Below the pieces are notes generated by a model, which saw only the letters and a list, made by a program, of their open reading frames with translations, was not told where the DNA came from and did not search any database. Shown in pieces: positions 53,550 through 61,923 of a stretch of 64,000 nucleotides of DNA. The position numbers were made by a program, and so were the translations under genes. Position 1 is the stretch's first letter. Every line of letters starts with the position of its first letter. Location of the stretch: contig NZ_CP097253.1 in NCBI RefSeq assembly GCF_023380025.1, positions 2,761,001 to 2,825,000 on the forward strand. Direction: 5' to 3'. The stretch is from Sphingomonas glaciei. GTDB lineage: Bacteria; Pseudomonadota; Alphaproteobacteria; Sphingomonadales; Sphingomonadaceae.

Positions 53550-53972
53550 ATGGCCAGCATGAGCGTTCCCGTCCCGTCCGCCGCCGAGCCGATGATGGAG
53601 CTGAACACCACGCCGCTGATCGACATCATGCTGGTGCTGCTGATCATGTTCATCATCACCATTCCGCCGCAAAGCCACGCGGTGAAGCTGGACCTGCCGA
53701 ACGATCGCGTAGACGTCGCGCCTGATCCCTTGCGCAACAAGGTGGTGGTGACCGAGCGCGGCGGGCTGCTGTTCAACGGGGCGCCGGTTACCGCGCCCGA
53801 GCTGAGCGGCCTGTTCGAGCGGATGGCGCAATTGCCGAGGATGCCCGAACTGCAGCTCCAGCCTGCCGCGATGGCTCCGTACGGCGCGGTCGACGAGGTA
53901 CTGGTTCGCGCCAAGAAAGCCGATCTCACCCGCCTAGGGTTCGTCGGTAACGAGGCCTATCAGGGCCTCTGA
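53550..53972 (+). CDS. ExbD/TolR-family biopolymer transport protein
   Basis: 140 residues: a short N-terminus with MMELNTTPLIDIMLVLLIMFIIT, the ExbD membrane segment with its proton-conducting Asp, followed by a periplasmic domain. AGGAGG lies 7 nt upstream of the ATG at 53550; the 19 codons upstream in frame are not needed. No exbB or tonB is adjacent, so its partners are elsewhere. It could energise TonB receptors such as the one at 39600. Confidence 0.88.
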   Translation: MASMSVPVPSAAEPMMELNTTPLIDIMLVLLIMFIITIPPQSHAVKLDLPNDRVDVAPDPLRNKVVVTERGGLLFNGAPVTAPELSGLFERMAQLPRMPELQLQPAAMAPYGAVDEVLVRAKKADLTRLGFVGNEAYQGL

Positions 53973-53990
53973 GCGGTCGGCAGGGGCGCG

Positions 53991-54230
53991 CTAGCCCTTG
54001 CGGGCGCTGGCGAGGAAGCGGCGGGCGGTGTCGCGAACAGCTTCGTCGTCGCCGGTGCCGTCCTTGGCCGGATCGCCGAGGTGGTCGATGCTGTCTTCGA
54101 TCCGGTCGATCAGGCCGGGATGCTGGGCTTCGACGTGGCGGACCACCTGGAACAGGATATGCTCGGCCGCCATTTCACGCTGGCGGGCCTGGACGGCGCT
54201 GTCGGACGGGCGGGATTCGGCGTCGATCAT
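53991..54230 (-). CDS. Hypothetical small acidic protein
   Basis: 79 residues, soluble, helical: REMAAEHILFQVVRHVEAQHPGLIDRIEDSIDHLGDPAKDG. No signal peptide or recognised domain. It ends convergently with the exbD-like gene. Its codon pattern resembles that of its neighbours, but no strong ribosome site is seen. Confidence 0.5.
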   Translation of the reverse strand: MIDAESRPSDSAVQARQREMAAEHILFQVVRHVEAQHPGLIDRIEDSIDHLGDPAKDGTGDDEAVRDTARRFLASARKG

Positions 54231-54289
54231 GGTCTGCTCCGGCTTCTAGGGGTTGCCGGGCGAGCGCTCGGGACCCCTTGCCGGTTCCG

Positions 54290-55090
54290 CTAGGCGAGCA
54301 GCCGCCACAGTCCCCAGCCGCTGGTCACGATCAGCACCGCGCCGACCAGCACCAGCAGTTTGTCCGCCTCGACCCGCTTGGCGACGATTGCGCCCAGCGG
54401 TGCGGCTGCCACACCGCCGATCAGCAGGCCGATGATCGCCACGCTGAACGCTTCCCACCCCAGCGTCAGGAGGAAGGTGGCGGAAATGGTCAAGGTGAGG
54501 AAGAATTCGGCGGTGTTGACGGTGCCGATGGTGGTCCGCGGCGCCGAGCCCTGGACCATCAGGTTGGAAGTGACGATCGGTCCCCAACCGCCGCCGCCCG
54601 CGGCATCGAGGAAGCCTCCGACCAGCCCGATCGGGGCGACGATGCGCGGCCGCTTGAGAACATGGGTATGGGTCCAGCCGCGCCAGAAGATGTAGAGTCC
54701 GAGCGCCATCAGATAGGCGAGGACGAAGGGGCGGGCGGCCTCGGCGTGGATGTTGCTGAGCACATAGGCGCCGAGCACGCCGCCGATCACGCCGGGCACA
54801 ACGATGCGGGCGAAGAGCTTCCAGTCGACGTTGCGGTGGGCGACGTGACTGACCGCGCTGATCCCGGTGGTGAAGGTCTCCGCGGTGTGGACCCCGGCGC
54901 TGGCCACCGCCGGGGGCACGCCCATGCCGACCAGCAGGGTCGAGCTGATCGTCCCATAGGCCATGCCCAGCGCGCCATCGACCAGCTGCGCGGCGAAGCC
55001 GATCAGGATGAACGGGAGGAGGACCGACGGGTCGGCGGCAAGCTCGGCTATAATCGGCGTCGACCTTTCCCCTATTAACGGCGCCCCCAT
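54290..55090 (-). CDS. TSUP (TauE/SafE) family permease
   Basis: 266 residues with about eight membrane segments. The family repeats show in GFAAQLVDGALGMAYGTISSTLL and GLVGGFLDAAGGGGWGPIVTSNLM, typical of the sulfite exporter TauE/SafE family. Probable exporter or importer of sulfur-containing anions; substrate not determinable. cysE, a sulfur-assimilation gene, diverges just to the right, which supports a sulfur link. Confidence 0.88.
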   Translation of the reverse strand: MGAPLIGERSTPIIAELAADPSVLLPFILIGFAAQLVDGALGMAYGTISSTLLVGMGVPPAVASAGVHTAETFTTGISAVSHVAHRNVDWKLFARIVVPGVIGGVLGAYVLSNIHAEAARPFVLAYLMALGLYIFWRGWTHTHVLKRPRIVAPIGLVGGFLDAAGGGGWGPIVTSNLMVQGSAPRTTIGTVNTAEFFLTLTISATFLLTLGWEAFSVAIIGLLIGGVAAAPLGAIVAKRVEADKLLVLVGAVLIVTSGWGLWRLLA

Positions 55091-55197
55091 GCACGGGAGC
55101 GGCGGGTGCGCCTAGAGGGCAGCGGCGTGCCTGCCTTTGCAACCGAGGCGGGAGGACATACATTCACGCCGAACAGTCACGTCCCGGGGACCCGAGC

Positions 55198-55884
55198 TTG
55201 CGTTTCGCCCTTCTTGATTACCTCGACAGCGTGAAGGAGCGGGACCCCGCCGCGCGCAGCCGGTGGGACGTCATCCTCTATCCGGGCGCCTGGGCGCTGC
55301 TGTACCACCGCGCCGCGCACTGGCTGTGGGGTGGGCGGCTGTTCTGGCTGGCGCGACTGGTCAATCACTGGAGCCGGATGGTGACGGGGATCGATATCCA
55401 CCCCGGCGCGACCATCGGCCGCAATTTCTTCATCGACCATGGCTTCACCGTAATCGGCGAAACTGCGCTGATCGGTGACAACGTCACCATCTACCAGAAC
55501 GTCACGTTGGGCGGGACCAATCCTTCGACCGGGATCGGCGGCAAGCGCCATCCGACGCTAGAGGACGGCGTGGTGATCGGATCAGGCGCGCAGGTGCTGG
55601 GGCCGATCGTGGTCGGCGAAGGCGGCCGAGTCGGGGCCAATGCGGTGGTGACCAAGGACGTGCTGCCGCGGACCACAGTGGTCGGCATCCCGGCGCGGCC
55701 GGTGCCGGTCGACCTGGTCCACTACAGCCCGGGCTTCATCCCCTATGGCACGCCGTGCGGCGAGGACGTCGACCCGTTGCGCGCCCGGCTGACCACGCTG
55801 GAAGAGGAACTGGCCGAGCTTCGAGCCGAACTGAAGTCGCTCCGGACGCGAGGGGAAGCATTGCCGGAGAGCAAGGCTTCGTGA
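55198..55884 (+). CDS. cysE: Serine O-acetyltransferase CysE
   Basis: 228 residues. Short helical N-terminus, then a left-handed beta-helix with GIDIHPGATIGRNFFIDHG and NVTLGGTNPSTGIGGKRHPTL, catalytic histidines included. It makes O-acetylserine for cysteine synthesis. The length is of the short EpsC/CysE type. The start is TTG at 55198. The C-terminal ~30 residues form a charged helix. Its stop overlaps the next gene (GTGA). Confidence 0.93.
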   Translation: MRFALLDYLDSVKERDPAARSRWDVILYPGAWALLYHRAAHWLWGGRLFWLARLVNHWSRMVTGIDIHPGATIGRNFFIDHGFTVIGETALIGDNVTIYQNVTLGGTNPSTGIGGKRHPTLEDGVVIGSGAQVLGPIVVGEGGRVGANAVVTKDVLPRTTVVGIPARPVPVDLVHYSPGFIPYGTPCGEDVDPLRARLTTLEEELAELRAELKSLRTRGEALPESKAS

Positions 55885-56225
55885 GCAGCGTCACGCCCTT
55901 TCCGGTGCGTCCCGACCGGAAAGCCGTCGCCACCTTCGACCGGGTCGAGCTGCAGCGCATCCTCGACCTGTACGGACGGATGGTCGCGGCCGGGCACTGG
56001 CGCGATTATGCGATGCAGTTCGCTCCCGACCTCGCCAGCTTCGCCGCCTTCCGCCGCACCGCCGAGCGGCCCGAGATCCGGATCGAGAAACGCCCCTCGC
56101 TTCGGCTGAAGCAAGGGGCGTGGGCGTTGGTCGGGGAACATGGCGCCGTGCTCAAGCGGGGCGGGGATCTCGGGGGCATCCTCGCTCCGCTCGAGCGGCG
56201 GTTGCTCAGGCTGGTTGAGGACTGA
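55881..56225 (+). CDS. DUF2794 family protein
   Basis: 114 residues: FDRVELQRILDLYGRMVAAGHWRDYAMQF and RRTAERPEIRIEKRPSL match the alphaproteobacterial DUF2794 family, often found after cysE. The GTG at 55881 overlaps the cysE stop. Function unknown. The 3' end overlaps the convergent membrane gene by 20 bp. Confidence 0.82.
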   Translation: MSSVTPFPVRPDRKAVATFDRVELQRILDLYGRMVAAGHWRDYAMQFAPDLASFAAFRRTAERPEIRIEKRPSLRLKQGAWALVGEHGAVLKRGGDLGGILAPLERRLLRLVED

Positions 56226-57300
56226 GGCTCGGCAGGTGGCCGCGCAGGCCGCCGGGCAGACGGGATACCACCGCGGCGCGGGCCTGGTGCCAGAAGGCCG
56301 ACAGCAGCAGCAGCGCCGAACCGATCACCAGCGCCGTCAGCGCGATGTTGAGGCTGACCGCGCCGAACTGCCTGAACAGCTCGTTCAGGGCGAACAGGAC
56401 ATAGGCCAGCGCCGAGACGAGCAAGGCGCGGCGGTCGATCGCCAGCGCGGCGATTCCAAGCACCACATAGATGGCGACCACGATCAGGCCCTCGCCGACC
56501 GTCGCGTCGCCGTCGTTCAGGCCGAGCAGGGTGAAGACCGGGTGGACGATCATCGGCGCGGCCAGCAGGTGGAGCCAGAAGGCGACGTCCGAGCGGCGGG
56601 TGATGCGCGACGGGTCCGACGAGTCCCAGCGCATGGCGTAAAGGAACACGCCAAGGCCCAGCAGCAGCACGACGCCGAGGAGGATGTTGCCGGTGCTGGG
56701 CGTGTCGCCGATGGTGGCGCCGATCAGCGCGACCGCGATGCCGGCGACCGAGGCGGCGCCGGCGGCGACGGTGATCGGGACGCGGAACCGCTTCCAGTGA
56801 ACGAACGCGGCAAGCGCGCCGGCGGAAGCGGCGGCGGCACCTACCAGCCCGGCGGTCCACGCCTGCTGAGTCGCCTCAAGGTCGTTGTTGACGAACAGCA
56901 TGATCAGCAGGAAGCCGACGCTCGCCACCGTTCCGCCGACGAAGGCGAGCAGCAGCAGGATCGAGGGCAGCGCCATGCGGCGGCGCGCGGTGAAGAACAA
57001 CGCCAGGCCCCAGGCCGTGGCGGCTATCAGCGCCGGGGCGATGAAGGAGGGTCCTTCGCCATCGATCACCAGACCGAGGTTCTGGCCGATGCTCTGCCCG
57101 ATCCAGCCCACCGCGAACAGCAGGATGGCGGCGGCGATCGAGACGAAGATGTCGTTGAACCCGGTGATGAGGCGGAAATGCTCCTCGTCGACGGCCGGCG
57201 ATTTGCATTGCCCGTCGACGAAGGCCCGGAGCGACGTCGCCGCTTCGGGCGTGATCGCGCCGGACGCGACCGCGTCGTCGAGATCGTTCTGGCTGTACAT
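56206..57300 (-). CDS. Multi-spanning membrane protein, DUF2157-like
   Basis: 364 residues. A soluble ~45-residue N-terminus (MYSQNDLDDAVASGAITPEAATSLRAF) resembles the DUF2157 opening, then about ten membrane segments follow. Function unknown. The ribosome site GGGAGG, 7 nt before the ATG, lies inside a perfect 12-bp hairpin (57305-57341), suggesting control of translation. Confidence 0.75.
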   Translation of the reverse strand: MYSQNDLDDAVASGAITPEAATSLRAFVDGQCKSPAVDEEHFRLITGFNDIFVSIAAAILLFAVGWIGQSIGQNLGLVIDGEGPSFIAPALIAATAWGLALFFTARRRMALPSILLLLAFVGGTVASVGFLLIMLFVNNDLEATQQAWTAGLVGAAAASAGALAAFVHWKRFRVPITVAAGAASVAGIAVALIGATIGDTPSTGNILLGVVLLLGLGVFLYAMRWDSSDPSRITRRSDVAFWLHLLAAPMIVHPVFTLLGLNDGDATVGEGLIVVAIYVVLGIAALAIDRRALLVSALAYVLFALNELFRQFGAVSLNIALTALVIGSALLLLSAFWHQARAAVVSRLPGGLRGHLPSLSPQPA

Positions 57301-57304
57301 AGAA

Positions 57305-57341
57305 ACACCTCCCTGTTGCCACGAAGGCTACAGGGAGGTGT
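57305..57341 (-). promoter_or_regulatory. Hairpin that sequesters the ribosome-binding site
   Basis: ACACCTCCCTGT (57305-57316) and ACAGGGAGGTGT (57330-57341) form a perfect 12-bp inverted repeat with a 13-nt loop, ending 4 nt upstream of the ATG at 57300. In the minus-strand mRNA the GGGAGG Shine-Dalgarno lies in the 3' arm and is paired with CCTCCC. Next to it (57348-57359) is GTGT-CAAT-ACAC, overlapping a TTGACA -35-like element. An RNA thermometer, leader switch or DNA operator are all possible. Confidence 0.6.
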
Positions 57342-57393
57342 CCTATTGTGTCAATACACTAGACTGGTGCTTGCCGAAGCAGGCGGCCGGGCC

Positions 57394-57708
57394 CTAGCGG
57401 CAGACGTAGCGCTTGCGGCTACGCTCGACTTGACGGCCGAGCAGCGCACCGGCGGCGGCACCGACGATCGTGCCGGTGGCACGGCTGCCCTGGGTGTCGA
57501 TCGCGCGCCCGATTAGGGCACCGCCGGCGGCGCCGACGAGCAGGCCGGTGGTGCCGTTGTTACGGCGGCAGCGCTGGCGGCCCTGGCCGTCGTACCAGGT
57601 CTTGCCGTTGTAATAGCGCTGGGCCTCGGCCGGCGCGGCCACAGTCAGCGTGGCGGCGGGAACGGTAAGGCCGGCGGCGGCAACCGCCATCATCATGGTC
57701 CGCATCAT
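57394..57708 (-). CDS. Glycine-zipper 2TM domain outer-membrane-type protein
   Basis: 104 residues: signal peptide (MMAVAAAGLTVPAATLTVAAPAEA), then YYNGKTWYDGQGRQRCRRNNGTTG and a glycine-zipper segment LLVGAAGGALIGRAI...GTIVGAAAGALLGRQVE. Such proteins are usually envelope stress or structural proteins. It diverges from the SRAP gene across a palindromic promoter region. Confidence 0.8.
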   Translation of the reverse strand: MMRTMMMAVAAAGLTVPAATLTVAAPAEAQRYYNGKTWYDGQGRQRCRRNNGTTGLLVGAAGGALIGRAIDTQGSRATGTIVGAAAGALLGRQVERSRKRYVCR

Positions 57709-57752
57709 GTTTCTCCTGTTTCTCGTTGCGGTTTCGCTAGAACCTGTCTGGA

Positions 57753-57788
57753 CGTGTCAACCTGAACGGCTGGGCAACGGTTGACACG
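57753..57788. promoter_or_regulatory. Palindrome with divergent -35 elements
   Basis: CGTGTCAACC (57753-57762) and GGTTGACACG (57779-57788) are a perfect 10-bp inverted repeat with a 16-bp centre. Each arm contains TTGACA pointing outwards, one towards the glycine-zipper gene and one towards the SRAP gene. It is probably a divergent promoter or the operator of an unknown regulator; clear -10 boxes are not evident. Confidence 0.5.
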
Positions 57789-57853
57789 ATTAAGCGAAGA
57801 ATAAGCAGTTAACGGCGAAACGAGTTTTAAGGTTCGACGAGGCGAGGCAATCG

Positions 57854-58444
57854 ATGTGCAATCTCTATTCTATGACCGCGTCGGTCGACGAGATGAAGAA
57901 GCTGTTCGGCCCGTTCGAGGGCGAGCGCGACAACCTTCCAACCTTCGACGAAATCTATCCCGGCAAGCCGGCGCCGGTGCTTCGCCGGGCCGAGGGCGGG
58001 GCGCTCAGGCTCGAGATCATGGAATGGGGTTTTCCAGGGCCGGCCGCGGCCAGGGGGCGGCCGGTGACCAACATCCGCAACCTCGCCAGCCCGTTCTGGC
58101 GCAGCGCGCTCAATCGCACCGACCGGCGCTGCGTGGTGCCGGTCACCCGCTTCTGCGAGTGGGAAGGGGAGAAGGGATCCAAGCGCAAGGTGTGGTTCGG
58201 GCTGCACGAGGAGCATGACCCGCTGTTCGCCTTCGCCGGTCTATGGCGGCCGGGCGAGGGCGGGGTGCCCTATATGGCGTTCCTGACCTGCGATCCGAAC
58301 GAGGTGGTAGGGGCGGTCCATCCCAAGGCGATGCCGGTGATGCTGCGCGCGAGCGATGTCCCGACCTGGCTCGATTCGGAAACCGCAACCGCCTGCGCGC
58401 TTGCGGTGCCCTACGCGGACGCCGATATGCGACGTCTGCCGTAA
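57854..58444 (+). CDS. SRAP-domain protein (YedK/HMCES family)
   Basis: 196 residues. The catalytic Cys2 (MCNLYSMT), NIRNLASPFW and RRCVVPVTRFCEWEG are the SRAP signature, with PKAMPVML near the end. SRAP proteins form a thiazolidine crosslink with abasic sites in single-stranded DNA and protect them at replication forks. Length is typical. It is followed 19 nt later by a lysine-rich gene. Confidence 0.93.
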   Translation: MCNLYSMTASVDEMKKLFGPFEGERDNLPTFDEIYPGKPAPVLRRAEGGALRLEIMEWGFPGPAAARGRPVTNIRNLASPFWRSALNRTDRRCVVPVTRFCEWEGEKGSKRKVWFGLHEEHDPLFAFAGLWRPGEGGVPYMAFLTCDPNEVVGAVHPKAMPVMLRASDVPTWLDSETATACALAVPYADADMRRLP

Positions 58445-58463
58445 CGGAAAACAGGGACAAGCC

Positions 58464-58850
58464 ATGGCCAAGGACAAGAAATCGACCAAACCGCGCAAGG
58501 GCGACGAGATCGAAGCGGTGAAGCCGAAGAAGGCCAAGGCCGAAAAGGTCAAGAAGCCGGGCAAGGTCAAGAAGAGCGACGGCAATGGCGGTACCCGCGC
58601 GCATCCGCTGGAAGCGTTGTCGAAGCTGGCCGATCATCCCCTGGTGTCCGAACTGCTCGCCGCCGGCGCGCTGGCCGCGGTTGCCGCCATCGCCGAAGCA
58701 GGCTCGCGCAATCCGACCGCGGTGAAGTCGGCTGATAGCGCCAAGAAAGCCGGCAAGGCTGCCGCCGCCGCGATCGGTGCGCGCCTGCTGAAGGAATTCA
58801 ACGCCGGCAAGAAGACCGTCGAGGGCACGGCGACCAAGACGCAGAAGTAA
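58464..58850 (+). CDS. Lysine-rich hypothetical protein
   Basis: 128 residues. The first ~40 are Lys/Pro-rich (KDKKSTKPRKGDEIEAVKPK), resembling histone H1-like tails. Then come HPLEALSKLADHPLVSELLAAGALAAVAAIAE and an Ala-rich helix. It may bind nucleic acid through its basic tail; this is inference. Similar small proteins are common in sphingomonads, to my knowledge without an assigned role. Confidence 0.7.
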   Translation: MAKDKKSTKPRKGDEIEAVKPKKAKAEKVKKPGKVKKSDGNGGTRAHPLEALSKLADHPLVSELLAAGALAAVAAIAEAGSRNPTAVKSADSAKKAGKAAAAAIGARLLKEFNAGKKTVEGTATKTQK

Positions 58851-58859
58851 GGCGGCGCT

Positions 58860-59393
58860 TCAGGCTTGCAACAGGGTGAGGCAGGCCGGGCCTGTGGCGC
58901 GCGCGGTGTCGAGGCGGAGGGTGCCGGGATCGACCGCCGCGCCCTTGGCGGTTTCGATCGCCAGCCAGCCGCCCGGCGCAAGCCACCCGGCCGCCTCGAC
59001 CGCGGCGCGCACCGCATCGCCCGATCCTGCCGCATAAGGCGGATCGGCGAACACCAAGTCGAACGGGGTCGCGACAGGAGGCAGCTCGAGGGCTGAGCCG
59101 GCGAGCAGCTTCACTTCGATGCCCAGCGTCGCGGCATTGGCGAGGATGGTCTTGCGCGCCGCCGGATCGGTCTCGACCAGCACGACGCTGGCCGCGCCGC
59201 GCGACAGAGCTTCGAAGGCCAGGGCCCCGCTGCCGGCGAACAGGTCGGCGACCACGAGATCCTCGAAGCTGCCGAGCCGGCTGGCCAGCATGGAGAATAA
59301 TGTCTCGCGCGTGCGGTCGGCGGTGGGCCTGGTGGACGGCGTGGGCGGAGCGGCGATGACCCGGCTCCGCCATTTGCCGGCAATGATCCTCAT
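58860..59393 (-). CDS. rsmD: 16S rRNA (guanine966-N2)-methyltransferase RsmD
   Basis: 177 residues: MRIIAGKWRSRVIAAPP at the N-terminus, the SAM motif VADLFAGSGALAFEALSRGA and catalytic FADPPYAAG. It methylates G966 of 16S rRNA. Length and motifs are standard. Confidence 0.95.
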   Translation of the reverse strand: MRIIAGKWRSRVIAAPPTPSTRPTADRTRETLFSMLASRLGSFEDLVVADLFAGSGALAFEALSRGAASVVLVETDPAARKTILANAATLGIEVKLLAGSALELPPVATPFDLVFADPPYAAGSGDAVRAAVEAAGWLAPGGWLAIETAKGAAVDPGTLRLDTARATGPACLTLLQA

Positions 59394-59426
59394 TGCTCGG
59401 TACTAGCGCTCCCGACTGCGTTAGTC

Positions 59427-59466
59427 CCGAGCGAAGTCGAGGGACGGATGCCTCGACTTCGCTCGG
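59427..59466. repeat. Extragenic palindrome (CCGAGCGAAGTCGAGG type)
   Basis: CCGAGCGAAGTCGAGG (59427-59442) and its perfect 16-base reverse complement (59451-59466) flank an 8-base loop between rsmD and the GumN gene. Palindromes of this type recur between genes in sphingomonad genomes, like REP elements. Only one copy is in this window. It may also stop or stabilise the GumN transcript. Confidence 0.7.
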
Positions 59467-59493
59467 CCCAAGCGCCGTAGGGTGCTTCGCGGC

Positions 59494-60417
59494 TCAGTAC
59501 TTGACCCGGGTGGTCTTGATGCCGGTCTTGGCGAGATAGTCCTGGACGCTGTCCTTGCCCGCCAGATGGCCGGCACCGACCGCCACGAACACCGTGCCCG
59601 GCGTCTTCATCCGGTTCTCGATCCACTGGGCCCAGGTCTGGTTACGGCCGGTCAGCAGAAGCTGGTGCATCGCCGGGCTCTGCGTCTGCATCTCGTTCAT
59701 CATCGCGGCGAGGCCATCGGCATCGCCATTGTTCCACGCCTTGGTCATGGTGGCGAAGGTCTTTTCCATGTCGCCGAAGGTGGCGGCGGTATATTCGAGC
59801 ATCTTCACCTGCTCGGCCTCAGGCAGCTTGTCGAACAGCTGCATCTGGAACTCGAGCGTCTCGAGCTGGTCGATCGGCTTGCCGTCCTTCTTGGCGGCGG
59901 CGGTGATCAGCGCCTCAGCGCCCTGTTCGCCGGTCTTCCCAACCTTCTGCATGCCGAGCGCGGCCAGCACCATCGAAGCGGCGAACGGCTTCATCGGCTC
60001 AACCATCGCGGTCGATCCGCCGACGCTGGCCAGTGCCGTGGCGAGATCCTTCTTGCCCTTTTCGCTGAGCTTGGAAGTAAGCGGCTTGCCGTCGGTCGCG
60101 ACCCAATATTTCTGGACCAGCGGCGCCATCTCGGCCGGGTTCTCGGGCTTCACGACCTCGAGGTAGACCTTGCCCGAACGATCGTAGGCCGCCTTGACCT
60201 CGTCATTGAACCAATCGGTTTTGCCGTCGAGGGCGTGAAAGGTGCCGAACAGGTAGACGGTGGTGTCGGCATCTTTGACCACCCACAGGGCGGGATCGGT
60301 GTCGGGCAGCTTGGCGGCCGGCGCCGGCGCCGGGGCGGGCGCGGCGGTCTGGGCCACGGTCGGCGAGGCAAGGCCGAGGGCGGAGCCGAGTAGGATCGAA
60401 CGGAACAGCTTGAACAT
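59494..60417 (-). CDS. TraB/GumN family protein, paralog 1
   Basis: 307 residues. Signal peptide (LFRSILLGSALGLASPTVAQ), an Ala/Pro linker, then the family motif [14 protein letters not shown] and the C-terminal GAGHLAGKDSVQDYLAKTG. TraB/GumN proteins are thought to be metal-dependent proteases or related hydrolases (as in TIKI), here periplasmic. First of three paralogs between 59494 and 63734. The start at 60417 is chosen for the signal peptide. Confidence 0.85.
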   Translation of the reverse strand: MFKLFRSILLGSALGLASPTVAQTAAPAPAPAPAAKLPDTDPALWVVKDADTTVYLFGTFHALDGKTDWFNDEVKAAYDRSGKVYLEVVKPENPAEMAPLVQKYWVATDGKPLTSKLSEKGKKDLATALASVGGSTAMVEPMKPFAASMVLAALGMQKVGKTGEQGAEALITAAAKKDGKPIDQLETLEFQMQLFDKLPEAEQVKMLEYTAATFGDMEKTFATMTKAWNNGDADGLAAMMNEMQTQSPAMHQLLLTGRNQTWAQWIENRMKTPGTVFVAVGAGHLAGKDSVQDYLAKTGIKTTRVKY

Positions 60418-60455
60418 GGTGGTTTCTCCCTTGGATTGATGGATGGTGGTGGAGG

Positions 60456-61121
60456 TCAGCGGTATTTGAGCCAGGCCCAGACCGCGAAGTTGATGACGAA
60501 GGCGGAAAGCATGATCAGCATGACGCTGCCGATGCCGATCGGGCCGACCAGTCCCCCGCGTTCGAGCAGCCAGACGGCGGGCAAGGCGAGCGCCAAGAAA
60601 TAGAAGGCGAGGCTGTTGGCCCACAGGTAAGCCTGCTGCTCATGGTCATCGATCGAGCGGTGATAGATGACCAGCGTGCCGGCCAGAGTCACGACCATGG
60701 CGAGGGCCGCAATAACGGCGAAGCGAGAGTCGATCGGTCCGTTGCTGAACAGCGAGGTGCCGGGCTGACCATCGCCAGCGAAGCCGATCAGCACACCAAT
60801 CGGCATTCCCGCCGCGAACAGGACCCACATCATCTTGCTGTAGCGCCGCTCATAGGCACTGCGCCCGGGGCGCCGCCAATGCGCGCTGAGCTTCCAGCAG
60901 GCCCAGCCGAGGGCGGCGGCAGCGATCACTGCGACTGCAAGTAGCATGGCACCGCGCGGCTTGAGCAGGCCCTGTTCGAACGAGGCGACCCCGATCCCGG
61001 CCACCAGGCCAATGCTGAACACCAGCGCGATCGACGTCAGCACAAGCAGGACGAGCCGGACCGGCAGGGACAGGCGCGAGGGCGCGTCGGCGGTGACGGT
61101 GGCGGCGGCAAGCTCGGTCAT
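60456..61121 (-). CDS. Multi-spanning membrane protein, hypothetical
   Basis: 221 residues with about six membrane segments and a conserved-looking WRRPGRSAYERRYSKMMWVLF loop. No family recognised. The ATG overlaps the stop of the upstream XRE regulator gene (ATGA, 61118-61121), so it is part of a three-gene operon with that regulator and another membrane protein. Confidence 0.7.
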   Translation of the reverse strand: MTELAAATVTADAPSRLSLPVRLVLLVLTSIALVFSIGLVAGIGVASFEQGLLKPRGAMLLAVAVIAAAALGWACWKLSAHWRRPGRSAYERRYSKMMWVLFAAGMPIGVLIGFAGDGQPGTSLFSNGPIDSRFAVIAALAMVVTLAGTLVIYHRSIDDHEQQAYLWANSLAFYFLALALPAVWLLERGGLVGPIGIGSVMLIMLSAFVINFAVWAWLKYR

Positions 61122-61318
61122 TGGTGGTCCTCATCGGAGAAGATCTGCTCGATCGGCTGGCCGAACAGCCGGGCAAGCTTGAATGCGAGGGGAAGCGACG
61201 GGTCGTATTTGCCGGTCTCGATCGCGTTCACCGCCTGGCGGGAAACGTCGAGGTGCGAGGCGAGCTCGGCCTGGCTCCAGCCCCGCTCGGCGCGCAGGAC
61301 GCGGAGGCGGTTGTTCAT
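61118..61318 (-). CDS. XRE-family transcriptional regulator (YozG/PF01381 type)
   Basis: 66 residues, essentially one helix-turn-helix: NNRLRVLRAERGWSQAELASHLDVSRQAVNAIETGKYDPSLPLAFKLARLF, followed by GQPIEQIFSDED. This small type usually controls its own operon. It is flanked by two membrane-protein genes, each with a 4-nt overlap, so it probably regulates them. Confidence 0.9.
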   Translation of the reverse strand: MNNRLRVLRAERGWSQAELASHLDVSRQAVNAIETGKYDPSLPLAFKLARLFGQPIEQIFSDEDHQ

Positions 61319-61815
61319 TCGTCCTCCTCGTCGATGTCGTCGCCACCGACGGCGGGCGACCAGACCAGGAAGGTGGCCGGAAGGATTAGGATCGCGAGCA
61401 TGCCCCCGGTGCACAGCTGCTGCCAGGCATCGGCGGTGGCCGGCATCGGCAGATCAAGGTCGACCGCGAGAAAGGCATAGACCGCCGCGGCACCGACCAG
61501 GGCGGACAAGGCGGTGTAGGCCTTGGACATGGCCGACAGCCGCAGGCCAAGCTGGAATTCGTCAAGCTTCTCGCGCCGGCGGCCGACCACGATACTGGCC
61601 AGGGTCGAGCTTGCCACCGCCACCATCGCCGTCAGCGCGGCAATCTTCAGGAGGCCTCCCACGAAACCCGCGGCGGTGTCGGCCTGGCCCGGGGCTAGCT
61701 TGAGAAGGACGCCGGCGGGATAGGCGACGAGCGCGACGACGGTCAGGATCCGCAGCGAGCGCGTCGACAGGTCGAGCATCGTGTCGCGGGGGTTGGGGCG
61801 GGGCCGATACGTCAT
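61315..61815 (-). CDS. Membrane protein upstream of XRE regulator, hypothetical
   Basis: 166 residues with about four membrane segments and a central RREKLDEFQLGLRLSAMSKAYTALSALV loop; the C-terminus is acidic (GGDDIDEEDE). The start could also be the ATG at 61779. Membrane protein plus small XRE regulator pairs of this kind are common in sphingomonads. A strong promoter lies upstream (61858-61886). Confidence 0.7.
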   Translation of the reverse strand: MTYRPRPNPRDTMLDLSTRSLRILTVVALVAYPAGVLLKLAPGQADTAAGFVGGLLKIAALTAMVAVASSTLASIVVGRRREKLDEFQLGLRLSAMSKAYTALSALVGAAAVYAFLAVDLDLPMPATADAWQQLCTGGMLAILILPATFLVWSPAVGGDDIDEEDE

Positions 61816-61857
61816 GGAAAGCCTGTCAAGTTGAGCTGACTTGGTGTCAGGTCTACT

Positions 61858-61886
61858 TTACTATGGCGGGTCGCGGGCGATGTCAA
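61858..61886 (-). promoter_or_regulatory. Sigma-70 promoter for the 61815-60456 operon
   Basis: On the minus strand a perfect TTGACA (61886-61881) and TAGTAA (61863-61858) are separated by 17 bp, 42 bp upstream of the first ATG. It is the best canonical promoter seen in the window. Confidence 0.65.
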
Positions 61887-61923
61887 GCGACCCCGACAAA
61901 ATGTCGCGGGTGCTTGACGGGGG

